DNA from: Kangiella sp. HD9-110m-PIT-SAG07
GTDB lineage: Bacteria > Pseudomonadota > Gammaproteobacteria > Enterobacterales > Kangiellaceae
Length of the DNA: 64,000 nt
Assembly (NCBI GenBank): GCA_003370465.1
Contig: QQTG01000021.1
Span: 1 to 64,000, forward strand
Direction: 5' to 3'
In this document: piece by piece, positions 1 to 9,721 of the stretch
How the letters are laid out: each line of letters begins with the position of its first letter
Position numbering within the stretch: the first letter of the stretch is position 1
Program-made: the position numbers and the translations under genes
The notes under the pieces: generated by a model
What the model saw: the letters and a program-made list of their open reading frames with translations, nothing else
Database searches by the model: none
Told to the model about the DNA's origin: nothing

Positions 1-1
1 T

Positions 2-256
2 AAAGAGATTGGCCTTTACGCTAAAGAACAGGGTGTAACCAAGATTTTTGCGACGGGTAATGAGGTCGCTCATACCATCGAAGCATTTGGGGCTGGCGGA
101 GAAATATTCGCCGAGAAAGAGGCATTGGTCGCTGCGTTAAAAGCGCAGTTACAGTCAACGCATATAATTTTAATAAAAGGTTCGCGCAGTGCTCGCATGG
201 AACGAGTAGTACAGGCGTTACAAGAACCACAACAAACAGATAAGAGGGGAGGTTAA
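2..256 (+). CDS. murF: MurF, UDP-MurNAc-pentapeptide synthetase, 3' end only
   Basis: The last 84 codons of murF run open from the window edge to a TAA, two bases before the mraY start. MurF adds D-Ala-D-Ala to UDP-MurNAc-tripeptide in the cytoplasm, the last cytoplasmic step in building the peptidoglycan precursor. The visible part is the C-terminal ligase domain: [15 protein letters not shown] followed by [14 protein letters not shown], the usual MurF ending. A 10-residue basic and polar tail follows. The gene leads directly into mraY, the normal dcw order. The start, ATP site and central domain lie outside the window. Confidence 0.95.
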   Translation, partial: KEIGLYAKEQGVTKIFATGNEVAHTIEAFGAGGEIFAEKEALVAALKAQLQSTHIILIKGSRSARMERVVQALQEPQQTDKRGG

Positions 257-258
257 CC

Positions 259-1338
259 ATGCTAACCTGGTTGGCAGAATATCTATCACAATACTACTCA
301 GGCTTTAACGTTTTTCAATATTTAACGTTCCGTTCGATATTAAGCGTACTTACGGCACTGGGTGTCTCGCTGATAGTAGGACCTCCTATGATCCGTCGCT
401 TGAGCAGTTACCAGATTGGTCAAACTGTACGTGACGACGGTCCAAAAACACACTTGAGCAAAGCCGGCACGCCGACTATGGGCGGCGCTCTCATTATCGT
501 GGCGATTGTATTGGCTTGCCTACTTTGGGGCGAGTTAGACAATCGTTATTTGTGGGTTTGTTTAATCGCTATCGTTGGCTTTGGCTTGATTGGCCTTGCG
601 GACGACTACATTAAATTAGTTCGTAAAGATCCGAAAGGGTTAATCGCACGCTGGAAATATTTGTGGCAATCATTAATTGGTGCCGGAATTGCGATTTACT
701 TGTTCTATACGGCTAGCCCACAAGAAACTCAGTTGTTGATTCCCTTTGTGAAAGACGTTATGCCACAACTTGGGCTGATGTTTATCTTCATGACCTACTT
801 CGTAATTGTGGGTACCAGTAACGCGGTTAACTTAACTGATGGTTTAGATGGCTTGGCTATCCTGCCTACCGTTTTAGTGGCGGGTGGTTTAGGGATTTTT
901 GCCTACCTAACAGGTAACCAAGTGTTCTCCGAGTATTTGTCGATTCCTTATATTGAAGGTGTTGGTGAACTGGTAATTTTCTGCGCAGCGATTGTTGGTG
1001 CAGGTTTAGGTTTCCTATGGTTTAACACTTACCCAGCACAAGTTTTTATGGGCGACGTGGGCGCTTTAGGGCTGGGCGCTGCGCTTGGAACCATTGCCGT
1101 CTTAGTGCGACAAGAGTTAGTGCTATTCATTATGGGTGGTGTCTTTGTGATTGAGACCGTATCGGTAATTTTACAGGTGGGCTCTTACAAGTTAACAGGA
1201 AAGCGCATATTTAAAATGGCGCCATTGCACCATCATTACGAACTAAAAGGTTGGCCAGAGCCGCGAGTCATTGTTCGCTTCTGGATTATTTCATTGATTC
1301 TAGTGTTGATTGGTTTAGCAACGCTAAAAATTCGTTAA
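259..1338 (+). CDS. mraY: MraY, phospho-MurNAc-pentapeptide translocase
   Basis: MraY transfers phospho-MurNAc-pentapeptide from UDP to undecaprenyl phosphate in the inner membrane, giving lipid I. The 359-residue product is about the E. coli length (360) and has some ten hydrophobic segments. Family motifs are present: LADDYIKL near residues 113-120, with the Asp pair that binds the Mg2+-substrate complex; [13 protein letters not shown] near 190-202; and [11 protein letters not shown] near 321-331, the cytoplasmic HHH loop. The ATG follows the murF stop by two bases and a GGGGAGG ribosome site lies inside murF, so the two genes are translationally coupled. Confidence 0.98.
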   Translation: MLTWLAEYLSQYYSGFNVFQYLTFRSILSVLTALGVSLIVGPPMIRRLSSYQIGQTVRDDGPKTHLSKAGTPTMGGALIIVAIVLACLLWGELDNRYLWVCLIAIVGFGLIGLADDYIKLVRKDPKGLIARWKYLWQSLIGAGIAIYLFYTASPQETQLLIPFVKDVMPQLGLMFIFMTYFVIVGTSNAVNLTDGLDGLAILPTVLVAGGLGIFAYLTGNQVFSEYLSIPYIEGVGELVIFCAAIVGAGLGFLWFNTYPAQVFMGDVGALGLGAALGTIAVLVRQELVLFIMGGVFVIETVSVILQVGSYKLTGKRIFKMAPLHHHYELKGWPEPRVIVRFWIISLILVLIGLATLKIR

Positions 1339-1357
1339 GAAAAGGTTATAAGAGTTG

Positions 1358-2683
1358 ATGCAAACACACGCAATTGAACAGAAAAATCGTTTGATTCTCG
1401 GTCTGGGGCAGACTGGGCTTTCGGTTGCGCGTTATTTATCAGCGAATAACCAGCCTTATAAGGTTATGGATACTCGGGAACGAGCACCGGGCGCGGATGA
1501 ATTATCTCAGCTTGATAGCGAGGCATTGATTCCATGGAATGCTGAACAAATGCTGGGTTATGACGAACTGGTGGTTAGCCCAGGTATTGCAGTGACACAA
1601 CCTGAGATTGTTAAAGCGCATGATTATGGCGTGGCGATTGCTGGTGATATTGAGTTGTTTGCACAGGTAAATCGTTTGCCGGTGATTGCGATTACAGGTT
1701 CTAACGGTAAAAGCACCGTGACTGAATTGGTAGGAAAGCTGCTGGAAGCGAGTGGTTTGAAAGCATTGGTCGGCGGCAATATTGGGTTACCAGCGTTAGA
1801 TTTATTGCCTAAGGCGAGCGATGATGCTGTGGTGGTGCTTGAGTTATCAAGCTTCCAGTTAGAAACCACTTATTCATTAAAACCAACTGCCGCTACCATA
1901 CTGAATGTTTGTGAAGATCATCTTGATCGCTACGCAGATTACAAAGCTTACGTGGAAGCAAAACAGCGTATTTTTGAAAATGCAGCAACGATTATAGAAA
2001 ATTCAGATGATGAGTTAACCCAGCCGAATAATGCTGGCGCTAAGCGCTTATCATTTGGTTTTTCTAACAATAGTGATTGGCAGGTAGACGTTACCGACGG
2101 TGTTTTACGCCGTGGTGAGCGAGCAGTTTTACCACTGAAAGAGCTAACGTTACAAGGGGCTCATAACGCCCTCAATGTTGCAGCGGCATTTGCTTTGTTA
2201 GAAGCAACAGGTGTTGTCATTAATGATGCAGTGCTTGAGTCTGCGAAAAATTATAGTGGTATGCCACACCGTAGTCAGTTAGTTGCTGTGAAAAATGGCG
2301 TCACTTACATTAACGATTCGAAAGCGACTAATGTTGGCGCGACGGTGGCTGCTGTAAATAGTTTTGCGCCACAATACGATAAGAAAATAATTTTGATTGC
2401 TGGTGGTGATGCTAAGGGTGCTGATTTATCAAACCTAAAAGATAGTATTGAGCAACATGCCAAGAAAGTCATCTGTTTTGGGAAAGATGGTGGTGCTATT
2501 GCTGAGCTGGATAGCAGCAAGTCCATTATTGTTAAAAACCTACAGGAAGCAATCGAGCAGGCTGTGGTTTCTAGTGACCCTGGAGACTGCGTACTGCTAT
2601 CGCCTGCTTGTGCCAGTTGGGACATGTTCAGTAATTATATCGAGCGTGGTCAGCAGTTTGAACAACTGGTGGAGGTGCTATGA
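1358..2683 (+). CDS. murD: MurD, UDP-MurNAc-L-Ala:D-Glu ligase
   Basis: MurD adds D-glutamate to UDP-MurNAc-L-alanine using ATP in the cytoplasm. The N-terminal Rossmann-like part contains LILGLGQTGLSVARYL, and the P-loop TGSNGKST lies near residues 113-120. EDHLDRY in the central domain and the HRSQLV and NDSKATN motifs of the ligase fold are present. The reading frame extends to a TTG at 1355, but the ATG at 1358 gives the usual family N-terminus and is preferred. The product is 441 residues (E. coli 438). The stop overlaps the ftsW start as ATGA. Confidence 0.97.
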   Translation: MQTHAIEQKNRLILGLGQTGLSVARYLSANNQPYKVMDTRERAPGADELSQLDSEALIPWNAEQMLGYDELVVSPGIAVTQPEIVKAHDYGVAIAGDIELFAQVNRLPVIAITGSNGKSTVTELVGKLLEASGLKALVGGNIGLPALDLLPKASDDAVVVLELSSFQLETTYSLKPTAATILNVCEDHLDRYADYKAYVEAKQRIFENAATIIENSDDELTQPNNAGAKRLSFGFSNNSDWQVDVTDGVLRRGERAVLPLKELTLQGAHNALNVAAAFALLEATGVVINDAVLESAKNYSGMPHRSQLVAVKNGVTYINDSKATNVGATVAAVNSFAPQYDKKIILIAGGDAKGADLSNLKDSIEQHAKKVICFGKDGGAIAELDSSKSIIVKNLQEAIEQAVVSSDPGDCVLLSPACASWDMFSNYIERGQQFEQLVEVL

Positions 2684-3906
2684 CTAGCATTACCCAAGTA
2701 TTGCGTCTGAATGACTTTGTCGAACAACTAAAATTGTCTGATCCAAGAACCCGTTTAGATCCTTGGTTATTAGGACCTGTGATTGCCTTATTAGCGATCG
2801 GCGTTGTTATGGTCGCTTCAAGCTCCATGCCGTACGCAGAAGATCATATGAATGGCAATGAATTTCACTTTTTAGTCCGTCATTGCATTTACCTTTGCCT
2901 TGCATTAGCGGCAGCTGCTCTGACGTTGCAGTTAGACACACGTTTTTGGCAAGAAAATGGACCAAAGTTTTTGGTCTTAGGCGTATTGCTGTTGGTGGCT
3001 GTGTTGTTTATCGGTCGAGAAGTGAATGGCAGTAAACGATGGATTGGCGTTGGACCTTTGACGGTTCAGCCAGCAGAGCTAATGAAATTCTTTATCGTCA
3101 TCTATTTGGCGGGATATTTGGTTCGTCGTAGCGACGAATTACAGACACAAATTAGAGGCTTTATTAAACCGTTAATTGTGCTGGGTTTAGTGGTGGCATT
3201 CTTATTGTTACAACCTGACTTTGGAACCTCGGCAGTAATCGTGGCGACTGCATTAGCCATGATGTTTTTAGCTGGCGCACGATTATGGCAGTTCATAACA
3301 TTGACCGCTTTTGTCGGCATCGTCATGGGACTGGTTGCATGGCAAGAGCCATATCGAATGAAGCGATTAACGAGTTTCCTAGATCCATGGGCAGATCAAT
3401 TTGGTAGTGGTTATCAGCTAGTGCAGTCATTGATTGCATTCGGTCGTGGCGACTGGTTTGGTGCTGGTCTGGGCAACAGCGTACAAAAATTATCTTACTT
3501 GCCAGAAGCTCATACAGATTTTGTATTCGCAGTTTTCGCTGAAGAATTTGGTTTTGTTGGTGTGGCTTTAGTCATTGCACTGTTCGCTATTATCTTCATA
3601 AAAAGTCTTAGTATCGGACGCCGTGCGCTGAAAATGGAGCATTATTTTGCGGCGTACATGTCTTACGGATTTGGTTTTTGGTTGAGTTTGCAAGCATTAA
3701 TTAATATTGGTGTAGCCAGTGGTTCGTTACCAACAAAAGGGCTGACCTTACCTTTCATTAGCTACGGCGGCAATTCGTTAATCGTTAGCTGTGTAGCTAT
3801 AGCCGTGCTACTGCGTGTGGATTTTGAAGTTCGCCGCAAAGAGCATGAATATTCGAGTGCAAAACAATCTTACCGTGGCAAGAGCCGAGGAGATCGTGAT
3901 GAGTAA
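2680..3906 (+). CDS. ftsW: FtsW, division-specific SEDS peptidoglycan polymerase
   Basis: FtsW is the SEDS-family glycosyltransferase that polymerises lipid II at the septum together with FtsI, in the inner membrane. The 408-residue product has about ten membrane segments. It shows the SEDS hallmarks GREVNGSKRWI near residues 110-120, a QPDFGTSAVI segment, LPEAHTDFVFAVFAEEFGF in the large periplasmic loop region, and the closing LPFISYGGNSLI. It starts inside the murD stop codon (ATGA) behind GGAGGTGCT, an almost ideal ribosome site. The 3' end overlaps murG. Its place between murD and murG is the standard dcw order. Confidence 0.97.
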   Translation: MTSITQVLRLNDFVEQLKLSDPRTRLDPWLLGPVIALLAIGVVMVASSSMPYAEDHMNGNEFHFLVRHCIYLCLALAAAALTLQLDTRFWQENGPKFLVLGVLLLVAVLFIGREVNGSKRWIGVGPLTVQPAELMKFFIVIYLAGYLVRRSDELQTQIRGFIKPLIVLGLVVAFLLLQPDFGTSAVIVATALAMMFLAGARLWQFITLTAFVGIVMGLVAWQEPYRMKRLTSFLDPWADQFGSGYQLVQSLIAFGRGDWFGAGLGNSVQKLSYLPEAHTDFVFAVFAEEFGFVGVALVIALFAIIFIKSLSIGRRALKMEHYFAAYMSYGFGFWLSLQALINIGVASGSLPTKGLTLPFISYGGNSLIVSCVAIAVLLRVDFEVRRKEHEYSSAKQSYRGKSRGDRDE

Positions 3907-5128
3907 CACCATGAAGTACTCAATAAATAAAACGATCCTGCTGATGGCTGGCGGAACTGGCGGTCATATTTTCCCTGCGTTGGCAGTAGCTAAAGAATTA
4001 GAGCAGCAAGGTTGGACATTGCACTGGCTGGGCTCAAAAGGCGGCATGGAAGAAGAGTTAGTGCCTAAGCATGGCATTAAGATGACATTGTTGCCAGTAA
4101 AAGGCGTACGTAATAAAGGTCTTTCGTCATTGATTAAAGCACCTTTTCAACTATTGAAAAGTGTGTTGCTGGCGAGAAAAGCGATTAAGAAAATCAAACC
4201 TGATGTTGCTCTGGGTATGGGTGGGTTTGCCAGTGGTCCTGGCGGTTTGGCTGCGAGATTAAGTGGTGTGCCACTTGTGCTGCACGAGCAAAATGCTATT
4301 GCTGGTATGACGAATCAGCAACTTAATCGTTTCAGCAAAATTACATTGCAGGCTTATCCTGGAGCTTTTGTAGATACGAAAAAGGTCGCAACAGTGGGTA
4401 ATCCCGTACGTACAGACCTGATGAGTATTCCGTCTGCGAAAGAGAGAATTATAGTAGAAGAAGGAAGTATCAATTTACTGGTTATTGGTGGTAGTCGCGG
4501 CGCGTTAGTTTTGAATCAAAAGATTCCAGCCATGCTCAATATTATTAATGGTGGGTTAAAGGTTAATGTTCGTCATCAGTGTGGTCGCGGAAACCTAGGT
4601 GATGTTGTCGCACGCTATAAAGAGTTAAGCAATAATTTGGTTGAGCATGACGTATCCGAGTTTATTGACGACATGGCGGCAGCTTATGAGTGGGCTGATT
4701 TAGTAATTTGTCGTGCCGGTGCTTTAACCGTGGCAGAGGTAGCCATGGCAGGTTGTGCAGCAATCTTTGTACCTTACCCTCATGCGGTTGATGATCACCA
4801 AACACATAATGCTCGTTATTTGGCAAACCAAGGTGGAGCCTTAATTATTCAACAGCATGATTTGGACGAGCAAAGTTTAGCCCGACAGATAACCGCGTTA
4901 GCAAATGATAAAAGCAGAATTATTGAAATGGCGATAATCGCAAAAAGTTTAGCCAAACCGCAAGCGACACAGCAGGTAGCGGAGTACTGCAAGCGTGCGG
5001 CGGTAGGGCAGTTTGAAATAATGAGTAATACAGCGAGCAAGACAACGGATTCTGTTGCAACTAGCAATGCCGCGAACAACCAAGTTTCTGAAAATGAAGC
5101 TGCGGAGAATCATAATGAACAACGATAA
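3899..5128 (+). CDS. murG: MurG, lipid II synthase (GlcNAc transferase), with a C-terminal tail
   Basis: MurG transfers GlcNAc from UDP-GlcNAc to lipid I on the cytoplasmic face of the inner membrane, making lipid II. The N-terminal glycine loop [14 protein letters not shown] is at residues 16-29, a second glycine loop [11 protein letters not shown] is near 196, and the donor-site motif [11 protein letters not shown] is further on. The frame is open back to 3815, but GAGGAG at 3886-3891 points to the ATG at 3899, overlapping ftsW. That gives 409 residues against 355 in E. coli. The excess is mainly a tail rich in Ser, Thr, Asn, Ala and Glu after about residue 370. The 3' end overlaps murC by 14 bases. 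Confidence 0.96.
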   Translation: MSNTMKYSINKTILLMAGGTGGHIFPALAVAKELEQQGWTLHWLGSKGGMEEELVPKHGIKMTLLPVKGVRNKGLSSLIKAPFQLLKSVLLARKAIKKIKPDVALGMGGFASGPGGLAARLSGVPLVLHEQNAIAGMTNQQLNRFSKITLQAYPGAFVDTKKVATVGNPVRTDLMSIPSAKERIIVEEGSINLLVIGGSRGALVLNQKIPAMLNIINGGLKVNVRHQCGRGNLGDVVARYKELSNNLVEHDVSEFIDDMAAAYEWADLVICRAGALTVAEVAMAGCAAIFVPYPHAVDDHQTHNARYLANQGGALIIQQHDLDEQSLARQITALANDKSRIIEMAIIAKSLAKPQATQQVAEYCKRAAVGQFEIMSNTASKTTDSVATSNAANNQVSENEAAENHNEQR

Positions 5129-6569
5129 TTTACAGCAAGTAATTCCAGAAATGCGCCGTATTAAACGCATCCATTTTGTTGGTATTGGTGGTGCGGGCAT
5201 GAGCGGTATTGCAGAAGTATTGCTGAACCTTGGCTACGCTGTGAGCGGTTCTGATCTGCGTCAAAGTCATGTGACAGAGCGTTTGAAAAAACTAGGTGCA
5301 GAAATATTTTTAGGGCACCGAAGTAATAATATTTTGGATGTCGATGTCGTGGTTTGCTCGACCGCTATTCCGAAAAATAATCCAGAAATTGAGGCTGCGA
5401 AAGAGCGTCGAGTACCAATCGTTAGGCGTGCAGAAATGTTATCGGAATTGATGCGCTTTAGACACGGTATAGCCGTAGCGGGAACTCACGGTAAAACGAC
5501 AACCACGAGTTTACTAGCGAGTATTTATGCAGAGGGTGGTTATGATCCTACCTTTGTTATTGGCGGATTATTAAATAGCGCAGGATCTAATGCGAAGCTG
5601 GGAAAAAGCCGTTACTTCATTGCTGAAGCTGATGAAAGTGATGCATCGTTTTTACACCTACAACCAATGGTGTCAGTGGTTACGAATATCGAAGCTGACC
5701 ACATGGATACTTACGGTGGTGACTTTAAGAACCTAGAAAATAACTTCATCGAATTTTTACACAACCTTCCTTTTTATGGGTTGGCAGTGATGTGCATTGA
5801 CGATGAAACAGTGCTAGAGCTTATTCCGAAATTATCGCGCCCAACAGTGACTTATGGTTTTGATAAAAAAGCAGATGTCAGAGCCATAGACTATAAGCAA
5901 AAAGGAACTAAGAGTTACTTTAAAGTGGTTCGACGAGATTGTGTCGGCCAACTGGATATAGAGTTGAACTTACCTGGCGAGCATAACGTTCAGAATGCAT
6001 TAGCGGCAATTGCAGTTGCAACTGACGATGGCGTTAGTGATAAGGCAATTCAAAAAGCATTAGCAGAATTTGAAGGCATCGGCCGTCGATTCCAGATGTA
6101 CGGAGACTTCACGGTTAACGATAAAACGGTAACTTTGGTGGATGATTATGGCCATCACCCTAGCGAGGTCAATGCGACGATAAAAGCGTTGCGCAAAAGC
6201 TGGCCAGAGCGTCGCTTGGTAATGGTTTATCAACCGCACAGATACTCAAGAACTCGTGACTTGTATGAAGACTTTTGTTCAGTATTGTCAGAGGTCGATG
6301 AATTATTGATGTTGGAAGTGTACTCGGCTGGCGAAGAGCCCGTACCTGGCGCTGACAGCCGCTCACTTTGTCGAAGCGTCCGTATGCGCGGAAAAGTCGA
6401 ACCGATATTCGTAGAGTCAATTTCTGACTTGCCTGAAGTCCTGCATCATGCGCTAGAAGATGGCGACGTATTAGTGACCCAGGGTGCGGGTAACGTGGGA
6501 TCTTTAGCGCCATCTTGGGTGCAGGTTGGTTTGGATTTCGAACGTTTGATTGGAAAGGAGGAGCAATGA
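5115..6569 (+). CDS. murC: MurC, UDP-MurNAc:L-alanine ligase
   Basis: MurC adds L-alanine to UDP-MurNAc, the first amino acid of the peptidoglycan stem, in the cytoplasm. [17 protein letters not shown] sits at residues 19-35 and the ATP loop [13 protein letters not shown] at about 122-134. The substrate motif [11 protein letters not shown] and the ligase-domain motif [11 protein letters not shown] follow. The frame is open to 5055, but the ATG at 5115 has GCGGAG 7-8 bases upstream and gives 484 residues, close to the E. coli 491; the longer start would add an unusual basic leader. The start lies inside murG and the stop overlaps ddlB as ATGA. Confidence 0.97.
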   Translation: MNNDNLQQVIPEMRRIKRIHFVGIGGAGMSGIAEVLLNLGYAVSGSDLRQSHVTERLKKLGAEIFLGHRSNNILDVDVVVCSTAIPKNNPEIEAAKERRVPIVRRAEMLSELMRFRHGIAVAGTHGKTTTTSLLASIYAEGGYDPTFVIGGLLNSAGSNAKLGKSRYFIAEADESDASFLHLQPMVSVVTNIEADHMDTYGGDFKNLENNFIEFLHNLPFYGLAVMCIDDETVLELIPKLSRPTVTYGFDKKADVRAIDYKQKGTKSYFKVVRRDCVGQLDIELNLPGEHNVQNALAAIAVATDDGVSDKAIQKALAEFEGIGRRFQMYGDFTVNDKTVTLVDDYGHHPSEVNATIKALRKSWPERRLVMVYQPHRYSRTRDLYEDFCSVLSEVDELLMLEVYSAGEEPVPGADSRSLCRSVRMRGKVEPIFVESISDLPEVLHHALEDGDVLVTQGAGNVGSLAPSWVQVGLDFERLIGKEEQ

Positions 6570-7585
6570 TTCAAACTGCTGCCACTGATTCAGCAAAAAA
6601 CAATCGTTTACCGAGCGACTACGGAAAAGTTGCTGTGGTTTATGGTGGTTTTTCAGCAGAGCGTGAAATATCGCTCATTTCAGGTGATACCGTGCATAAG
6701 GCACTGGTAGGTGCAGGAGTTGATGCTCATAAAGTCGACCCAAAAAGTGATGGTTTAGATGCCTTGTCAGGACAGGGTTTCGATCGAGTTTGGAATGCTT
6801 TACATGGTCGTGGTGGAGAAGATGGTGTGATTCAAGGTTTCTTGGAGTTGCATCAAATTCCATATACCGGATGTGGCGTGATGTCTTCAGCTATTGCAAT
6901 GGATAAGTTAAGAACCAAGCTGCTATGGAGCGCGCAAGGTTTACCAGTCGCTAAACACCGTATGGTCACAACAGGTGACTTGTCACTGGCCGAAGCAAAA
7001 GACTTATTAAATGAACTAGAAGGCTGCGTCATGGTGAAGCCGATTCATGAAGGTTCAAGCGTAGGAATGGCTCGGGCGGACAGTGCCGAATCATTACAAA
7101 AAGCTGTTGCGGATGCCAAGCAGTTCGATACTGAAATCATGTTAGAGCAGTGGATTTACGGTGACGAATACACAGTAACGATTTTAAACGGAAAGGCGTT
7201 ACCCAGTATACGAGTTAAAACACCTCATGAGTTTTATGATTTTACAGCGAAATATAACAGTAAAACCACTGAGTACCATTGCCCAAGCGGTTTGTCTGAA
7301 GAGGACGAATCTGAGGTGGCTCAGCTAAGCGAAAAGGCGTTTAAATCACTTGGCTGTTACGGCTGGGGACGTGTGGACTTTATGCGAGATAGTCAAACAG
7401 GTCAGTGGTTGTTATTGGAGGTTAATACGGTTCCAGGTATGACTCAGACCTCTCTAGTTCCAAAAGCAGCCAAAGTAAAGGGCATGAGTTTTGAAGAGTT
7501 GGTGTTGAATGTTTTAGATACCAGCTTTAATCGTAAGGATGGGTTATTTAAAGATGACTTATCGAATACAAGGGCTGAGCACTAG
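6566..7585 (+). CDS. ddlB: D-alanine--D-alanine ligase (DdlB)
   Basis: This ATP-grasp ligase joins two D-alanines for use by MurF. The 339-residue product contains [17 protein letters not shown] near the N-terminus, which binds the first D-Ala. It also has the ATP-binding [13 protein letters not shown] segment, [12 protein letters not shown] and the Mg2+-binding [17 protein letters not shown]. An in-frame start exists at 6515, but the strong ribosome site AAAGGAGGAG just before 6566 and the ATGA overlap with murC select the shorter form. murB does not lie in this cluster, as in E. coli. ftsQ follows after two bases. Confidence 0.97.
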   Translation: MIQTAATDSAKNNRLPSDYGKVAVVYGGFSAEREISLISGDTVHKALVGAGVDAHKVDPKSDGLDALSGQGFDRVWNALHGRGGEDGVIQGFLELHQIPYTGCGVMSSAIAMDKLRTKLLWSAQGLPVAKHRMVTTGDLSLAEAKDLLNELEGCVMVKPIHEGSSVGMARADSAESLQKAVADAKQFDTEIMLEQWIYGDEYTVTILNGKALPSIRVKTPHEFYDFTAKYNSKTTEYHCPSGLSEEDESEVAQLSEKAFKSLGCYGWGRVDFMRDSQTGQWLLLEVNTVPGMTQTSLVPKAAKVKGMSFEELVLNVLDTSFNRKDGLFKDDLSNTRAEH

Positions 7586-7587
7586 TT

Positions 7588-8373
7588 ATGGCAAAGATGG
7601 CGACTCGTAGCGACAAAAAACAGCATTCACTGGAAGGCTTCGCCAAGCCTTTGAAGTGGGCTGCTGGTTTGTTGGCGGGATCGTTAGTCGCAATAGCTCT
7701 GGTCTTCGGCGGTATCTGGGTATTTAGCGTTAACACCGATAATGTGTTTCCGATTAATAAGGTTGAGTTACAGAAGCATAAGTTTACTAATGCTGTCGGT
7801 GTCTATGACGTACTGCGAGGTATTGAAGATAGAGGTTTCTTCACCTTGGAGATGGAGCAAGTTGAGGCAAAGCTGGTGGAGCTGCCTTGGGTTAAAACGG
7901 TTCAGCTAAGAAAGGTATGGCCCGATACCTTGCAAGTATCAGTAGCAGAGCATACGCCTATGGCTTACTGGAATGATAGCGGTATCGTCTCGACGGAAGG
8001 AGAAGTGTTTTATCCGGTGGAGACGCCTCAAGATAGCTGGGTGAAATTAAGCGGCCCAGACAGTATGGCAAAAGATTTAACAGAGTTATTGAAGTTGTAC
8101 CAACAGCAATTACTCGAGAAAGAGATGATTATCGACAGAATGGAGTTAAGCCAGCGAGGCGCTATTAATGTGGTGCTGACCGACGGCTTAGAAGTACGAC
8201 TAGGGAATGTGCATGTGGAAGAGCGAATTGAGCGATTTATGCAATATATCGATAGTGTAAAACAACAAAAAAAGGCCACTTTGGCATACGTTGATCTGCG
8301 ATACCAGAATGGTATGGCGGCACAATGGGTAGAGAATGAAACGTCAGTCATAAATGACGGAGGCAGTAGATAA
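7588..8373 (+). CDS. ftsQ: Cell division protein FtsQ
   Basis: FtsQ is the bitopic inner-membrane scaffold that links FtsK to FtsL/FtsB in the divisome. The 261-residue product has a basic cytoplasmic head of about 28 residues and one membrane segment at about 29-52. A periplasmic POTRA domain follows, beginning near INKVELQKHKFTNAVGVYDV, and then the FtsQ domain with LPWVKTVQLRKVWPDTLQV. Position between ddlB and ftsA is the standard order. The first ATG is used; a second in-frame ATG lies nine bases downstream. The 3' end overlaps the longer possible ftsA frame. Confidence 0.95.
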   Translation: MAKMATRSDKKQHSLEGFAKPLKWAAGLLAGSLVAIALVFGGIWVFSVNTDNVFPINKVELQKHKFTNAVGVYDVLRGIEDRGFFTLEMEQVEAKLVELPWVKTVQLRKVWPDTLQVSVAEHTPMAYWNDSGIVSTEGEVFYPVETPQDSWVKLSGPDSMAKDLTELLKLYQQQLLEKEMIIDRMELSQRGAINVVLTDGLEVRLGNVHVEERIERFMQYIDSVKQQKKATLAYVDLRYQNGMAAQWVENETSVINDGGSR

Positions 8374-8377
8374 AGCT

Positions 8378-9604
8378 ATGTCGAAATCAACAGATAAACG
8401 ATTAATTGTGGGGCTGGACATTGGTACATCAAAAGTGGTGGCCATTGTGGGAGAAGTTGGAGCTGATAACACCGTGGATATTATCGGTATTGGCTCACAC
8501 CCATCGCGCGGCATGAAAAAAGGCGTGGTGGTTAACATTGAGTCGACTGTTGCTTCGATTCAGCGTGCGGTGGAAGAGGCTGAGCTAATGGCTGGTTGTC
8601 AGATCCATTCGGTTTATACCGGAATCGCCGGTAGCCACATTAAAAGTCTAAATTCGCACGGTATCGTCGCGATTAAAGATAACGAAGTGGCGCAGAGCGA
8701 TGTCGAGCGAGTGATCGATGCTGCTAAGGCTGTAGCGATACCCGCTGACCAAAAGATCATGCACGTATTACCACAAGAGTTTGTGATTGATAACCAAGAA
8801 GGTATTCGTGAGCCAATCGGCATGTCAGGCGTTCGTTTAGAAGCGAAAGTTCATATGGTGACAGGAGCGGTCAGCGCGGCGCAAAACATTACTAAGTGTG
8901 TGGCGCGTTGTGGTCTTGAAACTGAAGATGTGATTTTAGAGCAGTTAGCGTCGAGTTACTCGGTACTGACTGAAGATGAAAAAGAGTTGGGTGTTTGTTT
9001 AATTGACATTGGTGGCGGCACCACGGACATCGCGATATTTACCGGCGGAGCGATTCGTCATACCGCGGTTATTCCGATTGCTGGCGATCAAGTTACTAAC
9101 GATATCGCTGTTGCGTTAAGAACACCGACACAACACGCAGAAGACATAAAAGTCAAGTATGCGTGTGCGTTACGTCAGCTAACTAACTTGGATGAAACGA
9201 TTGAGGTTCCGGGAGTCGGTGAGCGTCAACCGAGACGTGTTTCCCGTCAGATTCTAGCTGAAGTGGTCGAGCCACGTTACAGCGAATTGTTTGAGTTGGT
9301 TCACGCTGAAATCCGCCGCAGTGGATTTGAGAATTTAATTGCTTCGGGCATGGTCATCACTGGTGGCGGCTCGAAGATGGAAGGGTTGATGGAGCTGGCA
9401 GAGGAAGTTTTCCACATGCCAGTTCGTCAGGGGATGCCGCAACACATCAAAGGTTTGGTGGATGTTGTGCGTAATCCTATTTATGCCACGGGCGTTGGTC
9501 TATTGATTTACGGTAAACAAGACGTAGGCCATCACCGTGAACGAAATGTAACTGGTTTTAATGGGCTCTGGGAGCGCATGAAAAGCTGGTTTGGTGGATT
9601 TTAA
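8378..9604 (+). CDS. ftsA: Cell division protein FtsA
   Basis: FtsA is the actin-like ATPase that tethers FtsZ to the membrane and recruits later division proteins. The phosphate loop VGLDIGTSKVVAIVGEV lies at the N-terminus, DIGGGTTDIAIF near residues 212-223, and an adenosine-binding VITGGGSKMEG further on. The last residues, LWERMKSWFGGF, form the amphipathic membrane-targeting helix. The frame is also open from an ATG at 8354 inside ftsQ. I prefer 8378 because it gives the usual short FtsA head and has GGAGG upstream, though at a long spacing of about 13 bases. That gives 408 residues; the start is not certain. Confidence 0.96.
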   Translation: MSKSTDKRLIVGLDIGTSKVVAIVGEVGADNTVDIIGIGSHPSRGMKKGVVVNIESTVASIQRAVEEAELMAGCQIHSVYTGIAGSHIKSLNSHGIVAIKDNEVAQSDVERVIDAAKAVAIPADQKIMHVLPQEFVIDNQEGIREPIGMSGVRLEAKVHMVTGAVSAAQNITKCVARCGLETEDVILEQLASSYSVLTEDEKELGVCLIDIGGGTTDIAIFTGGAIRHTAVIPIAGDQVTNDIAVALRTPTQHAEDIKVKYACALRQLTNLDETIEVPGVGERQPRRVSRQILAEVVEPRYSELFELVHAEIRRSGFENLIASGMVITGGGSKMEGLMELAEEVFHMPVRQGMPQHIKGLVDVVRNPIYATGVGLLIYGKQDVGHHRERNVTGFNGLWERMKSWFGGF

Positions 9605-9647
9605 CGGCAAGCTTTTTAGCTCGCAGTTAAATTGGAGAAATCACTTA

Positions 9648-9719
9648 ATGACATTATTAACGTTCTTGGAAAAAGGTGTGTTAAGTGAAAAATTGGCTAA
9701 ACAATCGAAGGGGATATAG
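9648..9719 (+). CDS. Possible 23-residue peptide just ahead of ftsZ
   Basis: A short frame, MTLLTFLEKGVLSEKLAKQSKGI, starts at an ATG with TTGGAG about 11 bases upstream. It ends in TAG two bases before the ftsZ ATG. Its last codons contain the AAGGGGAT that serves as the ftsZ ribosome site, so if translated it would be coupled to ftsZ. I know of no family for it, and 23 codons can arise by chance. It fills most of the 117-base gap between ftsA and ftsZ, which is otherwise unexplained. Confidence 0.3.
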   Translation: MTLLTFLEKGVLSEKLAKQSKGI

Positions 9720-9721
9720 TT

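Noticed and set aside
1355-1357. TTG as the murD start
   Set aside because: The ATG three bases later gives the normal N-terminus and is a stronger start codon.
6169-6513. 114-residue - strand frame inside murC
   Set aside because: murC is complete and well conserved here; the frame is a shadow.
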